NCBI RefSeq assembly: GCF_017086445.1
Contig: NZ_CP070968.1
Span: forward strand, 2,294,001 to 2,358,000
Reading direction: 5' to 3'
Source of the DNA: Brevundimonas fontaquae
GTDB taxonomy: Bacteria > Pseudomonadota > Alphaproteobacteria > Caulobacterales > Caulobacteraceae
Length of the DNA stretch: 64,000 nt
Position numbers and translations under genes: made by a program. The notes below the pieces were generated by a model. It had not been told where the DNA came from and made no database searches. It saw only the letters and a list, made by a program, of their open reading frames with translations. The stretch's first letter is position 1; each line of letters opens with the position of its first letter. Below, piece after piece: positions 44,794 through 54,051 of this stretch.

Positions 44794-44814
44794 CCCACGT
44801 CGTTAGACCTTGTG

Positions 44815-44848
44815 AAGCCCCCGGCCATCCGCCCGGGGGCTTTGTTTT
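44815..44848 (+). terminator. Rho-independent terminator after the alternative oxidase gene
   Basis: AAGCCCCCGG and CCGGGGGCTT arms (10 bases) enclose a short loop and are followed by TGTTTT. It begins 22 bases after the stop. Confidence 0.85.
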
Positions 44849-44869
44849 ACCGCCCACGCCACGACTGCG

Positions 44870-44917
44870 TTGCGCCAGGAGCGGTCATGCGGACCATGCC
44901 GGAAAGACGACATTCCG
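44870..44917 (+). repeat. Repeat B copy 4 (without repeat A)
   Basis: TTGCGCCAGGAGCGGTCATG at the left and AAAGACGACATTCCG at the right. It lies between the terminator and the RibD-like gene, with no repeat A beside it. Confidence 0.5.
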
Positions 44918-45015
44918 TGCGTGGATCAGAGGTCCTCTTTAGGGGGCGATGGCTGCTTCGCAAACCAACCCGTTGCGGACGTTGAGCTCGAGCCAAGATC
45001 GCATAGGCTAGCCTC

Positions 45016-45570
45016 ATGGGACTTCTGACCTTCAGCATCAACCTCACTCTAGATGGCTGCGTCGACCATCAGGAAGGCATCGCCGACGACGAGACGCACG
45101 CCTTTTTTACCCGCTTGATGGACGAGAACGGCGCGATGCTCTGGGGTCGTGTGACCTACGAGATGATGGAGAGATACTGGCCTACCGTCGCTAGTGGCGA
45201 GGTGGATGCACCTGCGGCGATCCGCGAGTGGGCGGTCAAGCTGGAAGACAAACCAAAGTATGTGGCGTCAACGACGCGTACGACGTTCCCGTGGACAAAC
45301 AGCCACCATCTTGGCAGCGACTTACATGCGGCGGTGCAAGCGCTGAAGGACGCTACGCCGGCTGGCGTGCTCCTCGGCAGCGACAAGCTGGCGACGGAAC
45401 TAGATCGGTTGAATCTGATCGACGAATACAAGCTCGTCGTTCATCCAAGGATCGCAGGGCACGGTCCGACCCTTTATCACGCCGGCTTGTCCGCAACACG
45501 CAGACTAGAACTGCTCTCGACCAAGCCTTTCAGTAACGGCGCGGTCGCTATGCATTACCGAGCTCATTGA
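45016..45570 (+). CDS. Dihydrofolate-reductase/RibD C-terminal-like reductase
   Basis: 184 residues. LLTFSINLTLDGCVD and MLWGRVTYEMMERYWP open the fold, KYVASTTRTTFPWTNS follows, and AGVLLGSDKLATELDRLNLIDEYKLVVHPRIAGHGPTLY (shown as LLGSDKLATELDRL and DEYKLVVHPRIAGHGPTLY) closes the NADPH-binding core. Proteins of this type are NADPH-dependent reductases of uncertain substrate; this is not a classical FolA. No signal peptide. It stands alone with a 9-bp-arm hairpin directly after it. Confidence 0.85.
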   Translation: MGLLTFSINLTLDGCVDHQEGIADDETHAFFTRLMDENGAMLWGRVTYEMMERYWPTVASGEVDAPAAIREWAVKLEDKPKYVASTTRTTFPWTNSHHLGSDLHAAVQALKDATPAGVLLGSDKLATELDRLNLIDEYKLVVHPRIAGHGPTLYHAGLSATRRLELLSTKPFSNGAVAMHYRAH

Positions 45571-45584
45571 TTGAAAGTTGGGAC

Positions 45585-45614
45585 GATGTCCGCTTCCCAC
45601 CCGAGGCGGACATC
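45585..45614 (+). terminator. Perfect hairpin (repeat C) after the reductase gene
   Basis: GATGTCCGC and GCGGACATC arms pair over 9 bases around TTCCCACCCGAG. No T-run follows. Broken forms of the same sequence occur around 45881, 47405 and 47905, so it is a dispersed palindromic repeat that may act as a terminator here. Confidence 0.55.
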
Positions 45615-45688
45615 GGCCCAGCCGATTAGGCTAGTGCGATCTGGGGTATTCGCATGTCAAAGTCGCCTGCTGGATCGTTCAACTGACC

Positions 45689-45859
45689 ATGGGCAGTGAT
45701 GTCCAGCGTGACGGCATGTTCCTCGAACTGTCGGATGGGGTGATCGAACACGCGCTCTTGGCAGAGGTTTTCTACGCTGACGCAAACGGTCAGATGACCT
45801 TGGCGACGTTTGATAACGGAAGCATCCCCCTTGAAGTCGTGGAGTGGCTCATCTCGTAA
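45689..45859 (+). CDS. Small hypothetical protein (56 aa)
   Basis: ATG GGC AGT at 45689 to TAA at 45857-45859 encodes 56 residues: MGSDVQRDGMFLELSDGVIE, then HALLAEVFYADANGQ, then LATFDNGSIPLEVVEWLIS. Hydrophobic and acidic positions alternate in a beta-alpha manner, and codon use fits the host, so it looks real. I recognise no family. It has no partner gene on the same strand. Confidence 0.5.
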   Translation: MGSDVQRDGMFLELSDGVIEHALLAEVFYADANGQMTLATFDNGSIPLEVVEWLIS

Positions 45860-45948
45860 GCTAAGCGAAGGCTACCGCCAGTCGATGACCGCTAACCACC
45901 CGTAGCGGACATTTGAGGTGCCTGATCCAATCGGCCTTGGTCACAAAG

Positions 45949-47244
45949 TCAGGCTGACGTTCCTCGCCCCGACGTTTCGGCCTGCACCCCATCCGCCTCT
46001 GCATCCGGATCGCGGCCTTCGCTGCGGTCAAACCATCGCATCACCGGCGTGACCGTGATCCCGTGCAGCAGGATCGACATCAGGCAGATCAGCCCCACGA
46101 TGGCCCACAGCCGGTCGTCGCTCTCGAACGGCGCGGCGTTCAGCCCATAGGCCAGATAGTAGAAGGAGCCCACGCCCCGGATCCCGAAGAAGGCCAGAAT
46201 CAGCTTCTCGCGCATCGGCCGCCTCCAGCCGATGAAGCCGATCATCCCGGTCAGAGGCCGCACCACCAGCACAATCGCCAACGCCACCATCGCATCCAGC
46301 GGCCGCAGCGGCGCCAGCAGGCCCGACGCCAGCCCCCCGCCGAACAGCACCAGCACCACCATCATCGCCATACGCTCGATCTGCTCGATGAAGTCGTGCA
46401 TCTCGACTTGGAAATCGTGGTCCCGGTCGGCGTGCCGGAACGCCAGCGCCGTGATGAACACCGCCAGAAAGCCGTAGCAGTGCAGCATCTCCGTCACCGA
46501 GTATGAGATGAAGGTCGCCGCCAGGGCGATGAACCCGTCGCGCGTCGCGGCCAGTCGCGTGCTGGCCGGAATGGTGAAGGTTAGCCAGCCGAACAGCCAG
46601 CCGATCGCCCAGCCGATGCCCAGCCCGGCGCCGATTTCCCACAGCACGCTGACGGTCAGCCACTCTACGAACCAGTCGTCCTTCTGGCCCGCCGCCACCA
46701 GGGCCAGGGCGATGGCCAGGTTCACGAACGGGAACGCCAACCCGTCGTTCAGCCCCGCCTCGGACGTCAGGCCGAACCGCACCTCGTCTTCACGCCCTTC
46801 GCCCGGCGCCGCCACCTGGATGTCCGACGCCAGCACAGGATCCGTCGGCGCCAGCGTGCCGGCCAGCAGGATCGCCCCCGCCAGGCCCAGCCCCAGGACC
46901 GTCCATCCCAGCAGCGCGATCGCCACGATCGACAGCATCATGGTGACGCCCAGCAACCGCCAGGTCACGCCCCATCGCCTCGGATTGAAGATCCGGTCGA
47001 TCTTCAGCCCTGCCCCCATCAGGGCGATGATCACCACGAACTCGGTCAGCCGCTCGGTGATCTCGGGATAGGTCTGCGGCAGCGGATCGAACCCCACCTG
47101 CGGCAGGCTGAACAGCGCGGCCCCAAGCCCGACGCAGACGATCGGCAGCGAAAGCGGCGCGCGCCGGAACACCAGCGGCAGCCACGCCACCAGCGCGACC
47201 AGCGCCCCCACCACAAACAGCATGAGGATATAGGAATCGGGCAT
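45949..47244 (-). CDS. Cation:proton antiporter (CPA1/NhaP type)
   Basis: 431 residues from the ATG at 47244 with GGAG five bases upstream. About twelve membrane spans are visible. LMGAGLKIDRIFNPRRWG and AGTLAPTDPVLASDIQVAAPG hold the TDP motif, and RFGLTSEAGLNDGLAFPFVNLA (shown as LTSEAGLNDGLAFPF) the conserved Glu-Asn-Asp stretch of ion-binding residues. It exchanges Na+ or K+ for protons across the inner membrane. The C-terminus is short and polar, without a regulatory TrkA domain. It lies alone on the minus strand. Confidence 0.85.
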   Translation of the reverse strand: MPDSYILMLFVVGALVALVAWLPLVFRRAPLSLPIVCVGLGAALFSLPQVGFDPLPQTYPEITERLTEFVVIIALMGAGLKIDRIFNPRRWGVTWRLLGVTMMLSIVAIALLGWTVLGLGLAGAILLAGTLAPTDPVLASDIQVAAPGEGREDEVRFGLTSEAGLNDGLAFPFVNLAIALALVAAGQKDDWFVEWLTVSVLWEIGAGLGIGWAIGWLFGWLTFTIPASTRLAATRDGFIALAATFISYSVTEMLHCYGFLAVFITALAFRHADRDHDFQVEMHDFIEQIERMAMMVVLVLFGGGLASGLLAPLRPLDAMVALAIVLVVRPLTGMIGFIGWRRPMREKLILAFFGIRGVGSFYYLAYGLNAAPFESDDRLWAIVGLICLMSILLHGITVTPVMRWFDRSEGRDPDAEADGVQAETSGRGTSA

Positions 47245-47505
47245 GGCTCTCCGGAGGATCGACAAGGCGTCGTTCCCTTAATGCGGCAACGCCCGTCCGG
47301 TTACCGGTCGTTTCTAGAGGCTATGGTTCCACGCCCCGTTGTTTCGATGAGGAACGTCCACTAATCACCCCGATTTGGCGTCAAGGGCGACTGCTTTCCG
47401 GCCTAACGGCCAACATCCGCGTTCGGCGCCAAAGCCCAGGACCGAAATCGACCCGTTGCGGAACTATCCGCTTGTCTCGATCCATCGGCCAGCTAACGTA
47501 TTGCG

Positions 47506-47904
47506 ATGGAAATCAGCCGCAGAATCGTCGTTGCTGGCGTGGGCTTGGCCGTCACTTCACCGCTTCGCGCGTCTGCTGCGGACATGGAAAGTTCATCGAT
47601 GTACGGCTTGATCGGCAAAATGACAGCGCAGCCAGGTCATCGCGACGAGCTGGTCAGAGTCCTCATCGAGGGTGTAAGCGGACTGCCGGGCTGTTTGAGC
47701 TACATCGTTGCTTTGGACCCGCTAGAGCCGGAGGTGATTTGGATCACAGAGGCATGGCAGAGCAAGGAAGCGCACGGCGCGTCACTCACGCTTCCGGCGG
47801 TCCGCGATGCGATCTCGAGAGGGCGACCGATGATCGCGGGAATGTCGAGGGTGGCCGAGACGGCGCCCGCAGGAGGGTACGGCCTCTCGGCGCCTGCCCA
47901 CTAA
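47506..47904 (+). CDS. Exported antibiotic-biosynthesis-monooxygenase-fold protein
   Basis: 132 residues. A signal peptide-like start with RR (MEISRRIVVAGVGLAVTSPL, ending RASAAD) suggests Tat export. The body YGLIGKMTAQPGHRDELVRVLIEG, CLSYIVALDPLEPEVIWITEAW and SKEAHGASLTLPAVRDAI (each shown in part) follows the ABM ferredoxin-like fold. Members act as small monooxygenases, heme-degrading enzymes or quinone-binding proteins; no specific role can be assigned. An exported ABM protein is uncommon. It stands alone. Confidence 0.75.
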   Translation: MEISRRIVVAGVGLAVTSPLRASAADMESSSMYGLIGKMTAQPGHRDELVRVLIEGVSGLPGCLSYIVALDPLEPEVIWITEAWQSKEAHGASLTLPAVRDAISRGRPMIAGMSRVAETAPAGGYGLSAPAH

Positions 47905-47963
47905 CATCCGCTTCCCACCCAAAGCTGACCATCGCCGGGCTTGCTTCAGGGCCCGGCTTAGGG

Positions 47964-48588
47964 TCACAAGTCGATTTGCTCTGACATCTCCCAGGCGTCA
48001 TCCACCTCGATACCGAGATATCTGACTATGCTCTCCAATCTCCTGTGGCCGATCAGGAGCTGGCATGCGCGAAGATTGCCTGTCATTCTTGTGAATGAGC
48101 GAGACCTTAGTGCGTCTAAGGCTGTGAGCGCCGTACCCTTAGGGCTCTAGGTCAATCAACGGCGCCATCGGTCTATCAGCCCAGCATACGGCCTGGCGCC
48201 GATGTGCTGGCCGCACCGGCTCCGGCTTGGGAACGGCCAGTCGTCTTCAGGCTGGCGCGGCACACTCAGGCGAGCAGCGATCGCATCACGCGCAGGCTCG
48301 GTGATCTCAACGGGCACAGGTCTCCCGGTCTTCTGTTGGATGACGACCGACCGCTGACGGAGAACACCGCCTCTCGCCGCATCGCTCACGCGAAGTCGGA
48401 CCAGGTCGCAGGCGCGTAGTTTCGAATCCAACGCGCAGTTGAACACGGCGAGGTCGCGAAATCTCCTAGCCACACTCAACTGTTGTCGGATGGACCAGAT
48501 GAGCTTGGGCTTAAGCGGCGCCTTGGGGCCGATTAGACGGCGCGTTCCCTGAGGGCTTCGGTTGTAGGAACAGGTCAGACTGTCGCAT
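47964..48588 (-). pseudogene. Tyrosine-recombinase (integrase), frameshifted pseudogene
   Basis: From the ATG at 48588 the start reads MRQSDLFLQPKPSGN, then after a shift RRLIGPKAPLKPKLIWSIRQ, RDLAVFNCALDSKLRACDL and QQKTGRPVPVEITE. After further shifts HSLRRTKVSLI, TGNLRACQLLIGHRRLESIV and RYLGIEVDDAWEMSEQIDL. The catalytic Arg (SLRR), His (GH) and a Tyr (VRYLG) are still readable but in different frames. It is the same family as the fragment at 24711-24881. Confidence 0.8.
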
Positions 48589-48715
48589 GCCCCCTCCTCT
48601 GAGGTCGCCTGCCTGTCGTGACGCCTGCTTCCAGATAATGAACTTCTGGGCGCCAGTCCCAGACATTCACTGCCGCATTGTTTGGCAATAGCCGCGCCTA
48701 CTCCGACGGTCGATG

Positions 48716-49459
48716 CTATGCTGAACGCGGCAACCGTATGGTGAAACAGCTGCCGGCGCCCGGACCGTCGCTTTCCACGCGGATGTCGCCCTTATGCAGA
48801 TCGACCAGTTGGCGGACCAGGGCGAGACCGATGCCAAGGCCTTCGCTGGATCGATCGTCGGGCCCCTTCAACTGCGTGTACAGCTCAAAGACCCGAGCTT
48901 GCATATCCTTGGAAATGCCGACGCCAGTGTCGGAGACGGCGACTTCGACGTAGTCGGGCCCGGCGTTCGCCCGGAGCTGGATCGTCCCGCCCGACGGGGT
49001 GTATTTGGCTGCGTTGGTCAGCAGATTGCTGACGATCTGCGATAGGCGGGTGAAGTCGGCTGTGACCCATACGGCTTCCGTCGGTAGGTCAAACGTGAAG
49101 GCATGCCCACCCGCGTCGATCTTGGGACGGCTTGTATCGATCGCGGAGTCCAGCACGGTCTTTAACTGCACCCGTTCGAGGCGCAGGGCGATCTTGCCCT
49201 GATCTATCCTCGAAACGTCAAGCAGATCCTCGACAAGCCGCGAGAGGTGAAACACTTGGGTCGCCATCCGCTCCCGGATGACGGCGGCTTGATCTGGCTC
49301 GCCGGCGCGATCGAGCAACTTCAGCCCTGCGTTCAGGGCCATGAGGGGATTGCGTAGCTCATGACCCAAGACCGCCAGGAACTCGTTCTTGCGTTGATCT
49401 GCGGCGCTCAAGGCCGTCGCATGCACGTCCAATTCGTCTCGTTGCAGGCGTAGCCCATC
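48716..49459 (-). pseudogene. Histidine kinase C-terminal part (remnant joined to cheR)
   Basis: From about residue 52 of the open frame the protein reads RLQRDELDVHATALSAADQ, then RKNEFLAVLGHELRNPLMAL with the phosphorylated His, SRLVEDLLDVSRIDQGKIAL, VSNLLTNAAKYTPSGG and the ATP-binding ends SDTGVGISKDMQ and SSEGLGIGLALVRQL. HisKA and HATPase_c are complete. The frame continues upstream to 49606, but the 49460-49606 part is cheR sequence in another frame. The sensor part is missing, so a fusion or deletion is likely. It could still be translated from a GTG near 49426. Confidence 0.6.
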
Positions 49460-49587
49460 TGGTCGCGGGCCTGCACTAGCCTCCGCTTGATCGACGCACG
49501 GGCATAGTGACGGAAGTCGAAATGATAGCGCTGGAACAGCGCCTCCAGCAGCAGTTGGATTTCGAGGTCTTCGAGAGCGTCGGCCAT
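49408..49587 (-). pseudogene. cheR-like methyltransferase N-terminal remnant
   Basis: 59 codons from the ATG at 49587: MADALEDLEIQLLLEALFQR, then YHFDFRHYARASIKRRLVQA, then RDQMGYA, after which it enters kinase DNA and stops at 49408. YxFDFRxYxxxSxKRRL is the signature of the CheR N-terminal domain. The catalytic domain is gone. It begins 3 bases beyond the hybrid kinase stop codon. Confidence 0.75.
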
Positions 49588-49590
49588 GGA

Positions 49591-52500
49591 TCAGCGCGGC
49601 ATCCACACGCGGACCAGAGAGAGCAACTTATCGACATCCAGGGGCTTGGCCATGTAGTCGTTGGCCCCTGCTGCGAGACAGCGTTCCTGGTCGTCCGGCA
49701 TGGCTTTGGCGGTCAGCATCAGGATCGGCAGGCCGCCCCAGCGTCCATCGCTCCGGATGCGCTGTGTCGCGGTGAGCCCGTCCATGACCGGCATCATCAC
49801 ATCCATCAGAACGAGGTCTATGGCGGGTGCAGAGGCGGCGGACGCATCGAGCGCGTCGAGCGCTTCCTGCCCGTTGCGCGCGATCTGCACGACGGCGCCG
49901 CGAGGTTCGAGCACGCTGGTGAGGGAATAGATGTTTCGGACATCATCCTCGACGACGAGGATGCGCCGGCCTTCCAGCACGGCGTCTCGATTTCGCGCCT
50001 TCTGGATCATGCGCTGCTGTTCGGGCGGCATGTCGGCGACCACCTGGTGGAGGAACAGCGAGACCTCATCCAGCAGGCGTTCCGGCGACTTGGCGCCCTT
50101 GATGATGATTGAGCTGGAGTAGCGGCGCAGTTGTTGCTCGTGGTCCGCCGTCAGATCCTGGCCGGTATAGACGATCACCGGCGGATAGGCCTGCTGACCG
50201 TCCAGACTGAGCTTCTCCAGCAGCGAGAAGCCGGAGGCGTCGGGCAGGGACAGGTCCACAACCATGCAGTCGAAGGTCTGCTGTTCGAGGGTTTGAAGGC
50301 ATTCCGCCGCCGTGCCCACCCCGACCGTCTCGACCCCGCCGCTCGACAGAAGGGCTCTCATGGCCTCGCGCTGGACGGCGTCATCCTCCACGATCAGGAC
50401 TCGTCGAACGGTCCGGGTGAGGTCCTCCTCCAGGGCCCGAAGGACATCCGCCAGCGCCTCACGTTTGACCGGCTTGGTGAGATACCCCATCGCGCCAAGC
50501 GCGCGCGCGGTCGTGGCATGGTCTCCAGCGGACACCACATGGATCGGTATATGGCGGGTCTGGTCGTCGCGCTTCAGCGTGTCCAGGACCGTCAGACCGG
50601 ACTGGTCAGGAAGGCCGACGTCAAGGACGATGGCGCTCGGCCGGTACTGTTTGGCGAGCTTGATCGCGTCCTCGCCATTACTGGCCACAAGACACTGGAA
50701 CGCCATTTCGCGCGACAGGTCCCGGACGATGGCGGCGAAACGATCGTCGTCTTCAACGACCAGCAACGTGCGCCGGTTCACGGCCAGCGCGTCCCGATCA
50801 TCCTCAATCGCGCGGGGCAGGACAGCGGGCGACGATTTCGGGGCGGCCTGCGTGACTGAGGACGCCGCGGGTTGCGGAGCAAAGGGCGCGCGCGACGCAA
50901 CCTGAGCGGCGTCGTAGGCGAGGGGCGCGCTGAGGGTGAAGGTGCTGCCTTTGCCGGGCTTGCTTTCCAGAGTGATCGCGCCTCCGAGCAACCGAGCCAG
51001 TTCCCTGGAGATCGAAAGTCCGAGCCCCGTCCCGCCGTACTTGCGGCTGATCGTGCCGTCGGCCTGCTGGAAGGCTTCGAAGATGCTGTTCTGCTGTTCG
51101 CGCGAAATACCGATTCCGGTGTCTTTCACCGAAAAATCCAAGCCCCGGTCGCCGGGCGCGATCCTCAGCTTTACGCTCCCCTTCTCTGTGAACTTGAAGG
51201 CGTTCGAAAGCAGGTTCTTAAGGATCTGTTCCAGACGTTGACGGTCCGTCTCAACCAGATCGGGCGTCCCCTTGGCGACGTCGATCGTGAAGTTCAGCCC
51301 CCGCTGGTCTGCAATCGGATCGAACAGCTGGCGCAAGTCGCCGGCCAGTCTCTGGACCGAAACAGCTTCGGGACGGATCTGGACGTGCCCGGCCTCGATC
51401 TTGGAGAGGTCGAGAATGTCGTTGATCAACGTCAACAGATCGTCGCCCGAGGACTGAATGGTCCGGGCGTAGCGAACCTGCTCTTCGGACAGGTTTCCGT
51501 CGCTGTTGTCGCCGAGAAGCTTCGACAGGATCAGCAGGGAGTTAAGAGGCGTCCGGAGTTCGTGGGACATGTTGGCGAGGAAGTCGGACTTGTACTGGCT
51601 GGCCGCTTCGAGCTCCCGGGCCTTGAGGGCCAGATCGGCGCCGGTCCGTTCCAGGTCGTCGCGCTGTCCCTCCAGAACCTGTGCTTGCTCTTCCAGCTGG
51701 CTGTTGGTCTGTTCAAGCTCCACCTGCTGCTGCTCCAGCCGCACCTGGGATTCCTTGAGCGCGCGCCCCTGCTCCTCCAACTCCTCGTTGGAAACCCGAA
51801 GCTCTTCGCTCTGCACCTGTAGTTCCTCGGACTGGCGCTGGGTCTCTTCGAGGGCGTTCTGAAGATCCAGACGATAGCGCGCCGACCTGAGGGCGACGCC
51901 TATCGCAGCCGCACTTTCGTCCAGCAGCCGAAGGACCTGCGGTCCCGGGGCATGGATAAAGCCCAACTCGATCACGGCGTTGATGACGCCATCGGCGTTC
52001 GCAGGGGCGATGACGAGATGACGCGGGTCATCCCGTCCCAGCGCGGATCCAATAGTCAGATAGCCTTGAGGGACATCCGTCAGCAGCACTGACGCCCCAT
52101 CAGCGGCGACCTGGCCCAGAAGGCCCTCCTTAAGTCGGAACTCCATAGGCACGGGCGCGTCTGATGGAACGCCCAGGGTGGCGGCGCGGCGGAAAACGCC
52201 GCCTTCGCCCTTGAAGATCGCTGCGGCTTGAAAGTCGACATATCGAGCCAGGAAGCCCAAGATGCTGTCGGCCAGCGCCTCGATGGTCTTGTCGCCGCTC
52301 ATTGCTTCGGCGAGCCCAACCTGTCCGGCCTGAAGCCACTCCCGCCGGGCGCGTTCCCGCGTGCTGTTGCGGATGAGCAGGAACACCCCGACGGTGAGGG
52401 CGGCGCCGAGCAGGGCGGACAGGATTCCGGTCAGCAGGGCGGTCCGGTAAGCGACCTCCATCTCAGACAGCCACTGTCGCCGCTGCTGCGCGACGTCGGC

Positions 52501-53040
52501 GCGCATGATGGCCAAGCGTTCCCGGATCGCATTCATCGCCGTCCTGCCGCGGTCGGTTTCGATCATCGCGACGGCCGCCGCGAGGCCGCCCGTACGCCGC
52601 GCTTCGATTCCCCGGGTCAACTGCTCCATCTTGACGCCGACATGGCGCTTGACCTCTTTGAGGTTGGCCTGCTGCGCTGGGTCGCGCGAGGTCACTTCGG
52701 TGAGGATCGCAAGGTCACGGTCCATTGCGGCCACGGCGTCTTCGTAGGGCTCAAGATAACGGTCTTGGCCCGTGAGAAGGTAACCGCGCTGTCCCGTTTC
52801 AGCGTCCTGCACGGTCGACAGGACCTGGTCTATGGCCACCAGTGTCGTATGGGTTCCAACCACCTTCTGACTATTGGCGCGCAGGCCCTGGACGTTGAGG
52901 TAGGCGACGACGCCGCTAATCAGGAAGAAGGCGAGAACGAGCACGACGCCCACTCCGACCCAAATTTCGACCTTCGATCGAATGCGTCCAACGCCATGCT
53001 GCGTCTGAGCCAAGCTCGCTCTCCAACCCGAAAAGTTCAT
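49591..53040 (-). CDS. CHASE3-GAF hybrid histidine kinase with three receiver domains
   Basis: 1149 residues from the ATG at 53040. Membrane spans near 26-48 and 200-222 frame a CHASE3-type sensor (DAETGQRGYLLTGQDRYL). A GAF-like domain (about 250-385) and a long Glu/Gln coiled coil (395-480) follow. HisKA has FLANMSHELRTPLNS with His493, then LKNLLSNAFKFTEKG and GTGLGLSISRELARLLGG. Three receivers follow: SAIVLDVGLPDQSG, CMVVDLSLPDASG and DLVLMDVMMPVMDG. It senses an unknown periplasmic or cytoplasmic signal and relays phosphate. Downstream lies a CheR remnant; such kinases are often next to CheB/CheR-type proteins. Confidence 0.9.
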   Translation of the reverse strand: MNFSGWRASLAQTQHGVGRIRSKVEIWVGVGVVLVLAFFLISGVVAYLNVQGLRANSQKVVGTHTTLVAIDQVLSTVQDAETGQRGYLLTGQDRYLEPYEDAVAAMDRDLAILTEVTSRDPAQQANLKEVKRHVGVKMEQLTRGIEARRTGGLAAAVAMIETDRGRTAMNAIRERLAIMRADVAQQRRQWLSEMEVAYRTALLTGILSALLGAALTVGVFLLIRNSTRERARREWLQAGQVGLAEAMSGDKTIEALADSILGFLARYVDFQAAAIFKGEGGVFRRAATLGVPSDAPVPMEFRLKEGLLGQVAADGASVLLTDVPQGYLTIGSALGRDDPRHLVIAPANADGVINAVIELGFIHAPGPQVLRLLDESAAAIGVALRSARYRLDLQNALEETQRQSEELQVQSEELRVSNEELEEQGRALKESQVRLEQQQVELEQTNSQLEEQAQVLEGQRDDLERTGADLALKARELEAASQYKSDFLANMSHELRTPLNSLLILSKLLGDNSDGNLSEEQVRYARTIQSSGDDLLTLINDILDLSKIEAGHVQIRPEAVSVQRLAGDLRQLFDPIADQRGLNFTIDVAKGTPDLVETDRQRLEQILKNLLSNAFKFTEKGSVKLRIAPGDRGLDFSVKDTGIGISREQQNSIFEAFQQADGTISRKYGGTGLGLSISRELARLLGGAITLESKPGKGSTFTLSAPLAYDAAQVASRAPFAPQPAASSVTQAAPKSSPAVLPRAIEDDRDALAVNRRTLLVVEDDDRFAAIVRDLSREMAFQCLVASNGEDAIKLAKQYRPSAIVLDVGLPDQSGLTVLDTLKRDDQTRHIPIHVVSAGDHATTARALGAMGYLTKPVKREALADVLRALEEDLTRTVRRVLIVEDDAVQREAMRALLSSGGVETVGVGTAAECLQTLEQQTFDCMVVDLSLPDASGFSLLEKLSLDGQQAYPPVIVYTGQDLTADHEQQLRRYSSSIIIKGAKSPERLLDEVSLFLHQVVADMPPEQQRMIQKARNRDAVLEGRRILVVEDDVRNIYSLTSVLEPRGAVVQIARNGQEALDALDASAASAPAIDLVLMDVMMPVMDGLTATQRIRSDGRWGGLPILMLTAKAMPDDQERCLAAGANDYMAKPLDVDKLLSLVRVWMPR

Positions 53041-53186
53041 TCCGCCCGTCCATAGCTGCAAGCCACACCTGGGCAAACAGTGCTGAGGACGCCACCGATG
53101 TTTTCATAATTTCCCTGACCGAAAGCGGACGTCACCAACCGCCGCTTTGAGTCAGACTGAGACATTCGCCGTCCGCGCCCTGCCCG

Positions 53187-53216
53187 CTCAGTGCATTTGT
53201 CCACATCTACCCTGAG
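53187..53216 (+). repeat. Repeat A copy 11
   Basis: CTCAGTGCA and TACCCTGAG arms around TTTGTCCACATC. Upstream at 53107-53160 is a B-like stretch (GAAAGCGGACGTCACC). It is between two minus-strand genes. Confidence 0.7.
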
Positions 53217-53232
53217 ACAGCAGTTCGGCCGC

Positions 53233-54000
53233 TCAGCAGGTCAGCAGCTCGGGCAGATTGACCGGGTCATAGCTCTCTCCAACCTTGGCGTAGACGACCG
53301 TCGCATCCACGTCGCCCGTGTAGCGAACCCGCATCGACTTGCCCTTCTGACCGGGGATCAAGACCCCCTCCATGCTCTTGGTCTCCCCCTCTTCGCGCGC
53401 CCCGCCGTCGCTATAGGAGGTCGGGATCTGATCGATCCGCACGATAGGTTTGTCCGGGGTTAGCTCGATCACGTGTGCCCAGGTGCAGGTGTAGCCCTGC
53501 CATGTGCCGCCAGCCTCTGCGACCAGGGCCGGTGACGGGGTAAGATCAGTCCGGATCTTCCATTCTGGCGGGGCTCCCCACGTCCCCGAAACGAGAAATC
53601 CAGGCCAGCTGCCGATGCGCGTGAAACTGTCTCCGGTACGCTGCAAATAGTGGATGGAGAGCGACCCCGAATTGACATGTCCCTCCCCGCCCTGCCCGTC
53701 AGAGATGAGAGCGTATCGGCCCCCCTCAAGCGCAATCAGCTTGCCGGACCGATAGGTCCGCGTGTCGGTCTGGTTACCTGTCCCTTCCTCACGCTCGATC
53801 GGGGGCGGCCCGCCCCACGCGGTTCTGAACGCCAGCGCGGTGAGCTGATCAGGAGTAAGCGGATCCGCTGTCGGTTTGACGACCGCGGCTACTGGTGCAG
53901 CTTTAGAGGCAATGGGGTTCGCGGGCGCTTCCGATTTAGGCGATAGGTCGCAGCCGACCAGCAGAAGGCAACCGAGCGCGATGAAGGGGATTGGTTTCAC
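53233..54000 (-). CDS. Hypothetical lipoprotein
   Basis: 255 residues from a GTG at 54000, which has GGAG six bases upstream (an ATG 18 bases earlier lacks one). The lipobox is LLVGC at about 12-16. After an Ala/Pro-rich linker the domain has WGGPPPIEREEGTGN, ALISDGQGGEGHVNSGSLSI, GYTCTWAHVIEL and MRVRYTGDVDATVVY. The family is not recognised. It is anchored to the outer membrane or inner membrane by lipid. The gene at 54052 is also a lipoprotein on the same strand. Confidence 0.7.
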   Translation of the reverse strand: MKPIPFIALGCLLLVGCDLSPKSEAPANPIASKAAPVAAVVKPTADPLTPDQLTALAFRTAWGGPPPIEREEGTGNQTDTRTYRSGKLIALEGGRYALISDGQGGEGHVNSGSLSIHYLQRTGDSFTRIGSWPGFLVSGTWGAPPEWKIRTDLTPSPALVAEAGGTWQGYTCTWAHVIELTPDKPIVRIDQIPTSYSDGGAREEGETKSMEGVLIPGQKGKSMRVRYTGDVDATVVYAKVGESYDPVNLPELLTC

Positions 54001-54051
54001 GCTAATCTCCAAATGCACTCGAAGGTCTGAGGCTCAAAGGCGAGAACCATG

